DNA of 64,000 nt from Fusicatenibacter sp. (GCA_022766945.1 JALEOU010000044.1:45873-109872), one strand, 5' to 3'. Numbered from the stretch's first letter, positions 26,288 through 35,609 are shown. Translations and numbers: made by a program. The notes: generated by a model not told the origin, from the letters alone.

Positions 26288-27805
26288 TCATCCACTGCAA
26301 GCATCATTCCATTTTGTCAGCTCGATATTCTGGTAGAAATAACTCAGGATTTCCCGGTAGGAATACCCCTGCGCTGCCAGATGATTTGCTCCGTTTTGCG
26401 ACATGCCGACACCGTGTCCATAACCGCCTCCCCAAAAGGTAAAGGCACTGATCTTTCCATCCTTTTCCACCGGCGTTACGAGAAAATAAGCACTTGGAAG
26501 AAGATTCATCTCTTTTGTAACATTTCCATCATTTTTGGCTACCGCATATCCTTTTACGGAAAGCAGCTGTCGGATCTGGTATTCATTTTCAATCACAGTT
26601 GTTCCGTTTGTTCCTGTGATTCTTAATTGTTCAACTGCTCCGCCGTCAGAACGTTTTTGAATACTCATTCCTGTTATCTCACCGATCGTCTGATCCAAGA
26701 GCCGTTCCCGGATCACATCGGAAGGAAGTGTTACATTCCAGCGATACCAGGCATCTTCCACCTCCAGATTATTCTCATCCTTTGATTTGATGAAAGAAGC
26801 AAAAGCTTCTTCTGTTTTGTCTGCCTGATCTTGCTCTTCATCACCGTCTCCTACATATACACTTTTTAAGAAGGACTCGCCAGCCTTCCCGTTCCAGACT
26901 TCATCCGTACTTGTAAATCCACAGGAGGTTGAAAAAAAATAGGCGGTAATCGGCTCGCCATCGCAGGTCATAATCTCACCTTCTGTGGCTTTTACCGCCT
27001 CGTCTGTTGATGGTTTTGGATCGAGATTATGATAAACCTGATAGGATACACTGTCATCTACATGCGCATGATACTTTGATAGATCTTCCTCCAGTATTTG
27101 TTTCCATGCATAAGTTCGTGCGCAGACCGCCTGCGCCTTTAGAGCTTCCTCCTCATAGGAAGCTGGCATTTCGCTTGGCACCACATAGCGCAGATAGGTT
27201 TCCAGATCAAGTTCATTTACCAGAATCATTCCATTTTCAGTTCGATAAATATCAAGCGTCCCCTCATAAACCGGCGTGCCGGACGCACGTTCCAGACTTA
27301 AAACTGCGGTTCCTGCCTCCTGATCCGTGGGTTCCACATGGATCTGGTCCTCACAGAACCATTCGGAATCACTCTCTATGGTAAGTGTTTCCCCGCTTTT
27401 TGCCTCATATATGGTATCATTGAGATGCAGCGTTGTATTGCCGGACAGTATCACCTGTTTATGGTAATAACTCTCAAACTGATTTGTCTTTATCAGAACC
27501 CGAATCCTGGCTGTACTTTCTGCTGTCTCGGTGATACTTTGAATACCCGTAGTTTGTGCTTCCGTATCCGGTTCTTTCTCATCCGATTCTGCATCTTTAC
27601 TATCCCTGATAATTTCATTTTCCGTAGAAATCTTTTGTGCAAATGCTTCATCCGCAACAAGATTTTTCTGCTCTTTGGAAATTACTGTCTGTTTTCTCAA
27701 AGCTTCCTCCTGATCCATGCCACGTTTCACATACCCAAATAACAACAGCAGAAGAATCATACTCATCAGTAAAATCAATTCTGACAGATCTGATTTTTTC
27801 TTCAT
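26288..27805 (-). CDS. SpoIID/LytB-domain protein
   Basis: A 505-residue protein with an N-terminal membrane anchor (about 10-25), a Glu/Asp/Thr-rich linker, and a SpoIID domain from about residue 190: VNELDLETYLRYVVPSEMPA, then EALKAQAVCARTYAWKQI, and the C-terminal GYGHGVGMSQNGANHLA. SpoIID is a lytic transglycosylase that thins forespore peptidoglycan during engulfment. The chain is longer than Bacillus SpoIID because of the linker, so a paralogous cell-wall role cannot be excluded. The nearby spoIVA fits a sporulation role. Confidence 0.88.
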   Translation of the reverse strand: MKKKSDLSELILLMSMILLLLLFGYVKRGMDQEEALRKQTVISKEQKNLVADEAFAQKISTENEIIRDSKDAESDEKEPDTEAQTTGIQSITETAESTARIRVLIKTNQFESYYHKQVILSGNTTLHLNDTIYEAKSGETLTIESDSEWFCEDQIHVEPTDQEAGTAVLSLERASGTPVYEGTLDIYRTENGMILVNELDLETYLRYVVPSEMPASYEEEALKAQAVCARTYAWKQILEEDLSKYHAHVDDSVSYQVYHNLDPKPSTDEAVKATEGEIMTCDGEPITAYFFSTSCGFTSTDEVWNGKAGESFLKSVYVGDGDEEQDQADKTEEAFASFIKSKDENNLEVEDAWYRWNVTLPSDVIRERLLDQTIGEITGMSIQKRSDGGAVEQLRITGTNGTTVIENEYQIRQLLSVKGYAVAKNDGNVTKEMNLLPSAYFLVTPVEKDGKISAFTFWGGGYGHGVGMSQNGANHLAAQGYSYREILSYFYQNIELTKWNDACSG

Positions 27806-27853
27806 AATTCAGTATATGCCTTTTTCGGAACATTATATCAATCTAAAAAGTAA

Positions 27854-27922
27854 AATGCCTTTGGCATCTCAATTCCTTCATTCTCCCCATTCAGGGGACA
27901 AAATTGCGATGTCAAAGGCATT
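27854..27922 (-). terminator. Long hairpin downstream of galM
   Basis: AATGCCTTTGGCATC (27854-27868) pairs with GATGTCAAAGGCATT (27908-27922) with one mismatch. The 39-base interior holds a second hairpin (CCCC..GGGG). The minus-strand tail is TTACTTTTTAG. It is probably the galM terminator. Confidence 0.65.
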
Positions 27923-27942
27923 CTGTTGATTCCTAATTATCA

Positions 27943-28986
27943 TCAAAAAATAAATTTATAAACCGTTGTCGTGTCGTATGTATCTCCTTTGGCAAGGATT
28001 GGCTTTTCTTCTGACTCCTCATTGATTGCGTTTGGAATATACTGAGACTCCAGACAGAAACCATTTCTTTTTCCGTAAGTAATGCCGCCCTTTCCTGCTA
28101 CATCTTTAATAAAGTTTCCAGCATAAAACTGCACGGCCGGGAGATCCGTATAGGCCTCCATAACAATGCCCGTCTCTTTGCAGGAAGCAACAGCCATCAG
28201 TTCCACACTGCCGCAAATAGCTTTATCCAGAATATAATTATGGTCATAGCCGCCGGTAAAAATCAACTGTTCAAAATCTGCGTTGATTTCCTGGCCAATC
28301 GCCTTTTCTTTCGTAAAATCCATTGGTGTACCAGTTACAGCAGCATGCTCTCCTGTAGGAATTGATTTGGAATCAATCACCGGGCTGTAATACTCTGCCT
28401 TCAGCTTGAGTGTCTGATTCAGGATATCTCCGGAATCATGACCTCCGAGATTGAAATAGGTGTGATTAGTCATATTGGCTACTGTATCTGCATCACAGGT
28501 TCCCTCATAGTGAATCTCAATTGCATTCTCATCTGTCAGCGTGTATGTTACACAAATATCAAAATTACCAGGGAATCCCTGATCTTTGTCGGGGCTCACA
28601 AGGTGGAATGTAACATATGTATCCGCCGCTTCTTTCACTTCCCAGTAGCGATACTCATATCCATCAGGGCCGCTGTGCAGATTATTTTCATTTTCATTTG
28701 CTGACAGCTGATAATGGCTTCCGTTCAGTTCAAATGAAGCTTCTGCAATCCGGTTTCCATTCCGTCCAATCGTAGCTCCAAAATGACATCCATCCGTTAC
28801 ATAACCGCTGACGTCATCAAATCCAAGTACCAGATCTTTCTTCTCTTTACCGCCAACCGGCACCAAAACAGACACAAGGTGTGCGCCGTAATCGCAAAGG
28901 GCGATTTCCATCCCATTTTTATTCTCCAGCGTATATAGATTTGCTTCTCTTCCATCTTCTGTTGCGCCAAATCCCCGTATTTTCAT
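27943..28986 (-). CDS. galM: Aldose 1-epimerase
   Basis: A 347-residue mutarotase that interconverts alpha and beta anomers of galactose or glucose. Landmarks are GATIGRNGNRIAEASF, the catalytic-histidine segments NNLHSGPDGYEYR and NMTNHTYFNLGGHDSGD, and the terminal CLESQYIPNAIN. AAGGAG precedes the ATG at 28986. No other galactose genes are adjacent. The putative 6S RNA gene lies directly upstream. Confidence 0.93.
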   Translation of the reverse strand: MKIRGFGATEDGREANLYTLENKNGMEIALCDYGAHLVSVLVPVGGKEKKDLVLGFDDVSGYVTDGCHFGATIGRNGNRIAEASFELNGSHYQLSANENENNLHSGPDGYEYRYWEVKEAADTYVTFHLVSPDKDQGFPGNFDICVTYTLTDENAIEIHYEGTCDADTVANMTNHTYFNLGGHDSGDILNQTLKLKAEYYSPVIDSKSIPTGEHAAVTGTPMDFTKEKAIGQEINADFEQLIFTGGYDHNYILDKAICGSVELMAVASCKETGIVMEAYTDLPAVQFYAGNFIKDVAGKGGITYGKRNGFCLESQYIPNAINEESEEKPILAKGDTYDTTTVYKFIF

Positions 28987-29005
28987 TCCAATCTTCTCCT
29001 TACAC

Positions 29006-29249
29006 AACAAGAGAGTCATTTACATGACTCTCCTTTTCTCTTTGGTAACCCCAGAATGCCGTTTCCCATACTTTGACTCCTAGCAACCAGCTAGGTGGGT
29101 AACCGCAATCACAGCTTCTGCCTTCCACTGACATCTGTTTCCAGGGTGGCTTGACATAGGCAGGACAATCGTAGGCCTCCCGTTTAAAGTAAATGTAGGT
29201 TCAAAATAATGGGAGTGTCGAACATCCCAGGAAAGTTACCTTTTCTTTA
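29006..29249 (-). ncRNA. ssrS: Probable 6S RNA
   Basis: A strong promoter starts a transcript of about 240 nt with no reading frame. Its ends pair (GGTAAC..GTTACC, then CCTGGGATG with CATTCTGGG), closing a long irregular rod. On the 3' strand, CACCTAGCTGGTTGCTAGG forms a small hairpin in the place where E. coli 6S RNA has CACCTTGAACCAAGGGTTC, next to the central bubble. A terminator hairpin GAGAGTCAT/ATGACTCTC (29007-29029) ends it. 6S RNA binds sigma-A RNA polymerase in stationary phase. Identity rests on architecture. Confidence 0.7.
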
Positions 29250-29255
29250 TCTTGG

Positions 29256-29284
29256 ATTATACGCTACTTTATCTTTCATTTCAA
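29256..29284 (-). promoter_or_regulatory. Promoter of the putative 6S RNA
   Basis: TTGAAA (29279-29284) and TATAAT (29256-29261) on the minus strand, exactly 17 bases apart. A start near 29249 coincides with the base of the predicted closing stem. Confidence 0.75.
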
Positions 29285-29323
29285 GTAGTATTCTCCTTTT
29301 TTCCCCCGGTAAATTCATCCATT

Positions 29324-29420
29324 GTTACTGTTCAGAGGTTATACGAAACAGCTGTGTAAAAATAGAGTCTGCGTCAAGATCTATTATCTGCACAGCGTTC
29401 GTTGTCGTCTGGACAGTAAC
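29324..29420 (+). repeat. TIR repeat element, copy B (97 bp)
   Basis: The left end (29324-29335) is GTTACTGTTCAG and the right end (29409-29420) CTGGACAGTAAC, one mismatch from perfect. About 45 bases on the left and 50 on the right match copy A, while the 100-base middle of A is missing. Same orientation as A. It lies between spoIVA and the 6S promoter. Confidence 0.85.
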
Positions 29421-29430
29421 CCTCCATTTA

Positions 29431-30900
29431 TCAAATGATAATGCAGACCATTCCGCCTTTGCTGTCATTGACTATTTTCTGCATTGAATCCTGCAGTTTT
29501 ACCTGGCTGTCCTCTGTAATTTGAGCAATCTTACTTCGAATTCCATCTTCCACCAGCTGTTCAATCGATTTTCCGAAAATATTGGTATTCCAGATACCAG
29601 ATTCCTGTTTTGCGCTTTCCCGGATGTAGGCGATCAGATCCTTTGCCTGCTGCTCATTTCCCACAATTGGAGCAATTTCAGTCTCAATATTTGCCTTAAT
29701 CATATGAATCGACGGACTTGTAGACTTTATTTTTACGCCATATTTATTTCCCTGCCGGATAACCACCGGATCTTCCAGGGTGATTTCCTCTTTTCCCGGA
29801 ATCACAACACCGTAACCACAGCCGCGTACGGCAGTGATGGCATCCTGTACTTTTTCATATTCTTCTCTGTGCAAAGACAGTTCTTTGAGCGTCTGAATGA
29901 GATCATATTCCCCGGTCATCGTAACCCCTGTCATCTCACTTAACATTTCATAATAGTACTGTTCTTTCAGATCAATTCGGATTTTTGCAATTCCAGTGGA
30001 CAGATCCATCTCCCAAAGAGAAATCTGCTGTATATAGTCACTGGAGATCTGTATCGTTTCCTTTTGGATATCGCGAACATAGTGAAACTTCTGGCACATT
30101 TCACGTATTTTTTCAACAAGTTCTGATTTTAAAGGAGACTCCAGCGGCATCAGTTCCACCCATTTGGGTATGTAAAATGCAATCTGACGCAAGGGAAATT
30201 CATAGAGAATTTTCTCGAGAATATGAATAATGTCATCTTTGCGCAGCTGATCACAGTTCACAGCCATCGTGCAGACGTGATATTTCTGTTCCAGTTCCCG
30301 CACAAGTCTCTGTGTTTCCTCACGATACGGTTTTTGGGAATTCACAAGAATCAGAAACGGTTTTCCCTGTTTCTGCAATTCCTTTACGGTGCGTTCCTCC
30401 GCATCCCGGAAGTGATCCCTGGGTAATTCTCCAAAAGATCCGTCACAGGTGACCAGCAGGCCGATTGTTGAGTGCTCCGCAATTACTTTTTTCGTTCCAA
30501 TCTCTGCAGCCTGATGAAAAGGAATCTCTTCTTCAAACCAGGGTGTCTTGACCAGCCGTTCTTTTCCGTTTTCCATGTTGCCCGCAGCATCCGGTACAAG
30601 AAATCCAACACAGTCGATCAACCGCAGTTTTACCGGTTCTCCTTCTCCCAACTGAATGGAAAGTGCTTCTTTTGGTATAAATTTGGGCTCTACCGTAGTG
30701 ATCATTTTTCCCGAACCGCTCAGAGGAAGCGCATCCCTCACTTCCGCCTGCTGCTTTTCTTCCAGCTTTGGAAGCGCCAGCACTTCCATAAATCGTCGAA
30801 TGAATGTAGACTTTCCGGTGCGCACCGGTCCAACCACGCCAATCAGAAACTGTCCTTTGGTGCGTGTCTGTATGTCTTTATAAACGGAAAACGCATCCAT
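29431..30900 (-). CDS. spoIVA: Stage IV sporulation protein A
   Basis: A 489-residue ATPase that polymerises around the forespore to form the coat basement layer. The N-terminal GTPase-like fold has Walker A GVVGPVRTGKSTF (about 21-33), LIDCVGFLVP and THSQKPY-like/NSQKPYREE switch motifs. The C-terminal coat-anchoring end is AQITEDSQVKLQDSMQKIVN then GGMVCIII. The length matches B. subtilis SpoIVA (492). GGGGGA precedes the ATG at 30900; the longer in-frame extension overlaps the promoter. It is separated from gpsA by the CODH/ACS cluster. Confidence 0.95.
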   Translation of the reverse strand: MDAFSVYKDIQTRTKGQFLIGVVGPVRTGKSTFIRRFMEVLALPKLEEKQQAEVRDALPLSGSGKMITTVEPKFIPKEALSIQLGEGEPVKLRLIDCVGFLVPDAAGNMENGKERLVKTPWFEEEIPFHQAAEIGTKKVIAEHSTIGLLVTCDGSFGELPRDHFRDAEERTVKELQKQGKPFLILVNSQKPYREETQRLVRELEQKYHVCTMAVNCDQLRKDDIIHILEKILYEFPLRQIAFYIPKWVELMPLESPLKSELVEKIREMCQKFHYVRDIQKETIQISSDYIQQISLWEMDLSTGIAKIRIDLKEQYYYEMLSEMTGVTMTGEYDLIQTLKELSLHREEYEKVQDAITAVRGCGYGVVIPGKEEITLEDPVVIRQGNKYGVKIKSTSPSIHMIKANIETEIAPIVGNEQQAKDLIAYIRESAKQESGIWNTNIFGKSIEQLVEDGIRSKIAQITEDSQVKLQDSMQKIVNDSKGGMVCIII

Positions 30901-30936
30901 TTGCAAAATCCCCCTTGTCCTAAGATATGTACTGTT

Positions 30937-30967
30937 ATAGTATACGTTTTCCGGAATGTGGTTATGA
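30937..30967 (-). promoter_or_regulatory. Candidate sigma-E promoter of spoIVA
   Basis: TATACTAT (30937-30944) resembles the sigma-E -10 box CATACAMT, and TCATAAC (30961-30967) resembles its -35 box, with 16 bases between. spoIVA is a known sigma-E gene in other spore formers. Match quality is moderate. Confidence 0.4.
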
Positions 30968-30989
30968 CAAAACCCACGGAAAGTCATTG

Positions 30990-31021
30990 AGAAAAAGAAA
31001 AGGATGCATTACGCATCCTTT
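30990..31021 (-). terminator. Terminator of the CODH/ACS-folD operon
   Basis: AAAGGATGC/GCATCCTTT with a 5-base loop is followed on the minus strand by TCTTTTTC. It comes 25 bases after the folD stop and before the spoIVA promoter. Confidence 0.85.
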
Positions 31022-31047
31022 CCCTTTCGTACACAACTTACTTTTTC

Positions 31048-31899
31048 TTACAGGTATTTTCTCATAGCGGCTTCCACTACATGTCCAACCAGAACAGAAG
31101 TAGTAACGGATCCGACACCGCCTGGAACCGGTGTAATTGCATCCACAACCGGCTCTGCTTTTGCATAGTCTACATCTCCGCACAGTTTTCCCTCTGCATT
31201 GACATTAATTCCTACATCGATGACTGTCTGACCTGCTCTCAGATATGTGTCATCTACAACACCTGCACGGCCTGCTGCCACTATAACAATATCAGCCTCT
31301 TTTACGACAGAAGGCATGTCTTTTGTTCTGGTATGGCAAACCGTAACTGTAGCATTTTTCTTCAGAAGCATCATTGCTGCTGGTTTTCCAACTACCAGAC
31401 TTCTTCCTACAACCACTGCCTTTTTTCCTGTGCAGTCAATTCCGTAATGATCGAGAATCTCCATACATGCGGAAGGTGTGCAGGGCGGGAATCCCTGATT
31501 TGTGCCTGCAAATACACCGACCATGGAACCGTCTGTAATGCCATCCACGTCTTTCTCCGGAGAAAGCGCTTTGATTACTGCTGCCTCATCCAGATGCTTC
31601 GGCAGCGGACGGAAAATGAGTACACCATGAATTCTGTCATCCTTGTTTACTTTGTCGATCGTTGCCATCAGTTCTTCCTGAGAAACATCTGCAGGAAGAA
31701 GGAATTTTTCGTATGCAACACCAAGGGTTTCACACCGTTTTGTAGCACCTCTTTCATAGGAGAGATCATCTTCTCTCTCACCTACACGGATGATTCCCAG
31801 TGTAGGCTGAATGCCTTTCTCTGCCAATGCTGCCACATTCGCTTTGATACGCGCATTCAAAGCTGCTGTTACTTCTTTTCCCAATAACTGTTTTGCCAT
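31048..31899 (-). CDS. folD: Methylene-THF dehydrogenase/methenyl-THF cyclohydrolase
   Basis: The 283-residue bifunctional FolD of the methyl branch of the Wood-Ljungdahl pathway. It interconverts 5,10-methylene-THF, methenyl-THF and 10-formyl-THF. The catalytic Tyr and Lys lie in LSYERGATKRCE. The dinucleotide-binding domain has GRSLVVGKPAAMMLL, and the C-terminus PVPGGVGSVTTSVLV. GGAGG precedes the ATG. It is the last gene of the CODH/ACS cluster, about 100 bases after fchA. Confidence 0.95.
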   Translation of the reverse strand: MAKQLLGKEVTAALNARIKANVAALAEKGIQPTLGIIRVGEREDDLSYERGATKRCETLGVAYEKFLLPADVSQEELMATIDKVNKDDRIHGVLIFRPLPKHLDEAAVIKALSPEKDVDGITDGSMVGVFAGTNQGFPPCTPSACMEILDHYGIDCTGKKAVVVGRSLVVGKPAAMMLLKKNATVTVCHTRTKDMPSVVKEADIVIVAAGRAGVVDDTYLRAGQTVIDVGINVNAEGKLCGDVDYAKAEPVVDAITPVPGGVGSVTTSVLVGHVVEAAMRKYL

Positions 31900-32005
31900 A
31901 ATTGCTTATCCTCCGCTCATCCGGTCAGGCTTTTATTTCTCGAATGCCAACCTGCCCATATAATTTGATCTATAGAACCGTATTCGGTTGCTACCACATT
32001 TACTT

Positions 32006-32638
32006 TCAGCCCTTCAGTCTTGCGAGCACTTTCTGAAATACTTCATCTGCAATCTTTGTATACTTTTCCAGCATATCGTCACATTTTTTATTCAATTCTT
32101 CCGCATATGCCCGGTCTTTCATTGATTTTGTATTGATGTAAACATTCAAAGATGCACCTTCCAGGGCTGCTTTACAAAACGCAGCGCCGACACCGGCATC
32201 ACTGATCGCAAGAGCCGAACCTTTTGCAGCAAACTCAACAATCAGATCGATCGCTTCGCAGCATTTCTCCATGATTTCCATGGGAACTGAGCAGGCATCC
32301 TTTAACACGATTTCCATGACTCTGGCTTTTTCTGCCTTTTCCTCCTCGGTTTCTCTTGGCATACCGTATGCCTTGGACAGTGGCTCGAACACTTCCGCAT
32401 CTCTCTCAATCAGATGAAGCAGTTCCTCCTGAAGAACCGTTGCCTTTGCCATGAGTTCCTTCATTTCTTCCTCGACATCGGCATATTTTTTCTTACCAAC
32501 TGTGAGTGAACCCACCATATTTCCAAGCGCTGTACCAACAGCGCCAACCAGCGCTGACGCACCGCCGCCTCCAGGTACAGGAGATTTGGATCCGAGAACT
32601 TCTACAAATTCATTACATGGTACTGTTGAAAATCCCAT
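32006..32638 (-). CDS. fchA: Cyclodeaminase/cyclohydrolase family protein (methenyl-THF cyclohydrolase)
   Basis: A 210-residue all-helical protein of the formiminotransferase-cyclodeaminase superfamily. The signature SKSPVPGGGGASALVGAVG is at about residues 17-35, and LTVGKKKYADVEEEM follows. In acetogens FchA hydrolyses methenyl-THF in the methyl branch. Its placement next to folD and the acs genes supports that role; FolD could do the same reaction, so the pair overlaps in function. CGGAGG precedes the ATG. Confidence 0.9.
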   Translation of the reverse strand: MGFSTVPCNEFVEVLGSKSPVPGGGGASALVGAVGTALGNMVGSLTVGKKKYADVEEEMKELMAKATVLQEELLHLIERDAEVFEPLSKAYGMPRETEEEKAEKARVMEIVLKDACSVPMEIMEKCCEAIDLIVEFAAKGSALAISDAGVGAAFCKAALEGASLNVYINTKSMKDRAYAEELNKKCDDMLEKYTKIADEVFQKVLARLKG

Positions 32639-32672
32639 ATTTCTTACCTCCGCATTCGTGATGATTTTCGAT

Positions 32673-33347
32673 TCAGACTTTTCCGGAAAGCGCTTTTATC
32701 ATGTCAATAGTCACATCACCGACCACTGCCATATCTTCTCCCTGCGTAAACGCAACAGGAAAATTATCGGAGAAAAGAATCTGTGCAGACGGAGGAAACT
32801 CCTCGTCAGGAGCCCATAAAATCAACTGCACATACAGATGATCCATGAACTCCAGCTCATATCCTGCATCACCGCTTTGCAGCGGCTTCGCTCCGACGCG
32901 CTCCATCACTTTTTTGAACTGTTCCAGTTTGCTGCCGAATCCGAAAGCCAGACGGAACAGACATCTTCCCTGAAATTGTTTAAAATAAACTTCCCCCCAT
33001 GGTACCTGACGATAGGTAAGAAATTTACCCGTAGTCGGTGCAGCTCCACCTTCCGTCAGATATCTTAGGATCAGGATTCTGGCATTTGCCTTATCTTCCA
33101 GAGGATACCATACAATCTGTCTGCCGTCTCCTCCCAGATCCTTTGTATGCCTGACCTCGTACCCTGGCCAGGTAATCTGATAGGTCACCCCCATCAGTCG
33201 CAAAGTGAAAGTCTGTGTTTCGGGATCATAAGGTACTGCACATCGCACTGCAATTTCCTTGGGATCTTCATTTTGGTACAGCTCCAGGTAATGCTCAAAG
33301 GGAATCCGTTCCTTACTGTCTTTCTCATAACTAAACTCTACTGCCAT
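32673..33347 (-). CDS. DUF3786 domain protein in the CODH/ACS cluster
   Basis: A soluble protein of about 224 residues from the ATG at 33347, which has GAGAGG upstream and matches the usual N-terminus of the family (FEHYLELYQNEDPKEIAVRC). A further 34 in-frame codons up to 33449 lack a clear ribosome site. The C-terminal half has LAFGFGSKLEQFKKVMERVG and WAPDEEFPPSAQILFSDNFP, typical of DUF3786. Such proteins recur beside corrinoid and CODH/ACS genes in anaerobes, but their function is unknown. Here it stands between acsV and fchA. Confidence 0.82.
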   Translation of the reverse strand: MAVEFSYEKDSKERIPFEHYLELYQNEDPKEIAVRCAVPYDPETQTFTLRLMGVTYQITWPGYEVRHTKDLGGDGRQIVWYPLEDKANARILILRYLTEGGAAPTTGKFLTYRQVPWGEVYFKQFQGRCLFRLAFGFGSKLEQFKKVMERVGAKPLQSGDAGYELEFMDHLYVQLILWAPDEEFPPSAQILFSDNFPVAFTQGEDMAVVGDVTIDMIKALSGKV

Positions 33348-33487
33348 ACTGTAACTGTTCCTCTCTTTCGTTCCCGGATCACAAGCATTCTTATCCGGGA
33401 AACTGATCGTAAGGTTCAAGACCTTTTGTGTTTCATTAAATGCAATCATAGTTTGCAGTGATAAAACTATATCGCTGCATCATTCTA

Positions 33488-35422
33488 TCAGACTAATTCT
33501 TCACTTACAGACGGGAACATCGTCGTATCTGTATGTGGAAGGAAGCAGGCCGCAACAAATTCATCCATATAAGTAGGAACCGTGGAGAGTTCCAGATAAG
33601 TCATATTTCGCGCCATCTCATAAGTCTTCTTTTCCGCTTCTGTTGACAGAAGCATCGTATAGGCTCCAGTCAGAGATGAATTTCCGATGTAATGAAATTT
33701 CTCCAGCGGAATATCAGGAAACATACCAATGGTAACTGCATTTTTCATATTAATGCCGCTTCCGATTCCGCCAGCGACATAGACCTCCTCAATCATGGAA
33801 ATATCCATATCCAGATAATTCATCATGGTACGAATTGCTGAAAAAATGGCACCTTTCGCGCGGATAAAATTGTCAATATCCACTTCCGTGATTTCTACAT
33901 CCCTGACACTTCCTGCTTCTTCCTCAAATGCCAGAACATAGCTTCCCATTCCATATTTGTCATGACGGATTCTGCGTCCTTCGCGAACAAATTTTCCTTT
34001 CGGATTAATCAGATTTCCGCGGAACAAAGCACTGATCACATCAATAATACCGGACCCGCAAAGACCGATTGGTTTGGTGCCTTCCTCGCCAATCACATGG
34101 TAAGACGGTTCCATTGTCTCGGGATCAATGGTACATGCCTCAATCGCACCATCGGTAGCACGCATTCCGCAACTGATGTCGCCTCCTTCAAAAGCAGGTC
34201 CTGCAGAGCAGGCACAGCTCACCATAAAATCAAAATTTCCGAATACCAGCTCACCATTCGTACCAAGATCAATAAACAGACTCATTTCCGGTCGATTCCA
34301 GATCATACTTACCAAAGTTCCGGCCGTTATATCTCCTCCCACATAACTGCCAATGTTTGGAGCTACGATAATGTGGGCATCCGGGTGAATAGCCAGACCA
34401 ATATCCTGTGCAAACAGAGAATTCGTTTTAAAAAACGCAGGAATATACGGCTCCATGCGAAGCGGATCCGCATTGATTCCCATCAGCAAGTGTTCCATTG
34501 TTGTATTTCCTGCAATCGCTGCCCGGTAGATCTGATGACTTTTGATCCCTGCTGCTTGGCACATATTGGCAATCATCGGATTCATCGTCTCTTTAATCAC
34601 CGCATCCTGAAGGCGTTTCTTTCCTCCTGGTTTTACGGATTCAATGATTCGGTTGATGACATCCGCTCCATATCGAATCTGTCCGTTTCCGGCAGAAGCC
34701 TTTGCCAGAACCTCACCGGAAAGCATATCGATAATCAAAGCTGAAACTGTGGTGGTTCCAATATCCACCGCAAGTCCTCCCACAGTCGCCTTTTGATTTG
34801 CAGGCAGCACATCATATAAAAAGACATCTATGGATGTTATCCTGATGATACACTGCACATGAAATCCGGCTTCGCGCAAAACATCCGGAAGCTTTTTCAA
34901 CACAGAATAGGGAATCTTAACTCTTTCTATGCCTGTGGCTTTCTGCACTGCTCTGGTCAGTCGTTCATTGTCCGGCATCGTATCATCCAGCGTGGGCTGT
35001 GACATTTTTATCTGTACAACACGCATGCTGTTTTTCAGTTCCAGTCCCGCTTCCATGATCTGCTCTTTCGCATGTTCAAAAATTGCAATTTCTCCTGCAG
35101 AACTCAGGTCAGCCACTTTCATTCGGCTTTGGTAGGCAGAAGCAATATCCGGAACAGCAATCACTGCATCTCCTTTTACTGTGCTGACGCAGGACAGACG
35201 CCATCCGTTTTCATACTCTTCCTCACTGATATGACGGGTTTTCTTTGATTCCAGTTCACCGCTGATCAGACGTACACGACATTTTCCGCAGGATGCATTT
35301 CCGGAGCAAGGCGCATCGATTGCCACATTGCTTTTCTGCGCCACTTCCAGGAGACGTTCTCCATCAGCTGCATAAGCAACAACGGGATCTCCCTGTTCAA
35401 ATTGAAATGTTATTTTAGACAT
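33488..35422 (-). CDS. acsV: Corrinoid-activating ferredoxin/ASKHA protein AcsV
   Basis: A 644-residue reductive activator of corrinoid proteins. The N-terminal [2Fe-2S] ferredoxin domain has C39, C45 and C48 (CSGNASCGKC) and C78. A linker leads to an ASKHA ATPase domain (DUF4445-type) from about residue 215: GGLAVDIGTTTVSALIID, then SLFIDLGTNGELVFGN and CGSGIIDVISALF. It uses ATP to reduce accidentally oxidised Co(II) in AcsCD back to Co(I). GGGGAGA precedes the ATG. Confidence 0.93.
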   Translation of the reverse strand: MSKITFQFEQGDPVVAYAADGERLLEVAQKSNVAIDAPCSGNASCGKCRVRLISGELESKKTRHISEEEYENGWRLSCVSTVKGDAVIAVPDIASAYQSRMKVADLSSAGEIAIFEHAKEQIMEAGLELKNSMRVVQIKMSQPTLDDTMPDNERLTRAVQKATGIERVKIPYSVLKKLPDVLREAGFHVQCIIRITSIDVFLYDVLPANQKATVGGLAVDIGTTTVSALIIDMLSGEVLAKASAGNGQIRYGADVINRIIESVKPGGKKRLQDAVIKETMNPMIANMCQAAGIKSHQIYRAAIAGNTTMEHLLMGINADPLRMEPYIPAFFKTNSLFAQDIGLAIHPDAHIIVAPNIGSYVGGDITAGTLVSMIWNRPEMSLFIDLGTNGELVFGNFDFMVSCACSAGPAFEGGDISCGMRATDGAIEACTIDPETMEPSYHVIGEEGTKPIGLCGSGIIDVISALFRGNLINPKGKFVREGRRIRHDKYGMGSYVLAFEEEAGSVRDVEITEVDIDNFIRAKGAIFSAIRTMMNYLDMDISMIEEVYVAGGIGSGINMKNAVTIGMFPDIPLEKFHYIGNSSLTGAYTMLLSTEAEKKTYEMARNMTYLELSTVPTYMDEFVAACFLPHTDTTMFPSVSEELV

Positions 35423-35555
35423 ACAAAAATCTCCCCAAACGTTTCTTTTACTTTTTATTCCGCTTATGATATTTTTCCGCTTTCACATTTCCACCAACTG
35501 TGCATCCTCATCCGGTCAGGATTTCTATCATATTTCGTTTCCTGCCGTAATAAAA

Positions 35556-35609
35556 TTCCCCCTGGCAGATACCGCTATTTCCAAAAATCCGCGGCACCGG
35601 CAGGGGGAA
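35556..35609 (-). terminator. Hairpin between acsE and acsV
   Basis: TTCCCCCTG (35556-35564) and CAGGGGGAA (35601-35609) pair, with an inner ACCGC/GCGG helix. The minus-strand tail is TTTTATTACG, so this may act as a partial terminator inside the operon and lower acsV and downstream expression. It lies in a 284-base gap with no gene. Confidence 0.55.
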
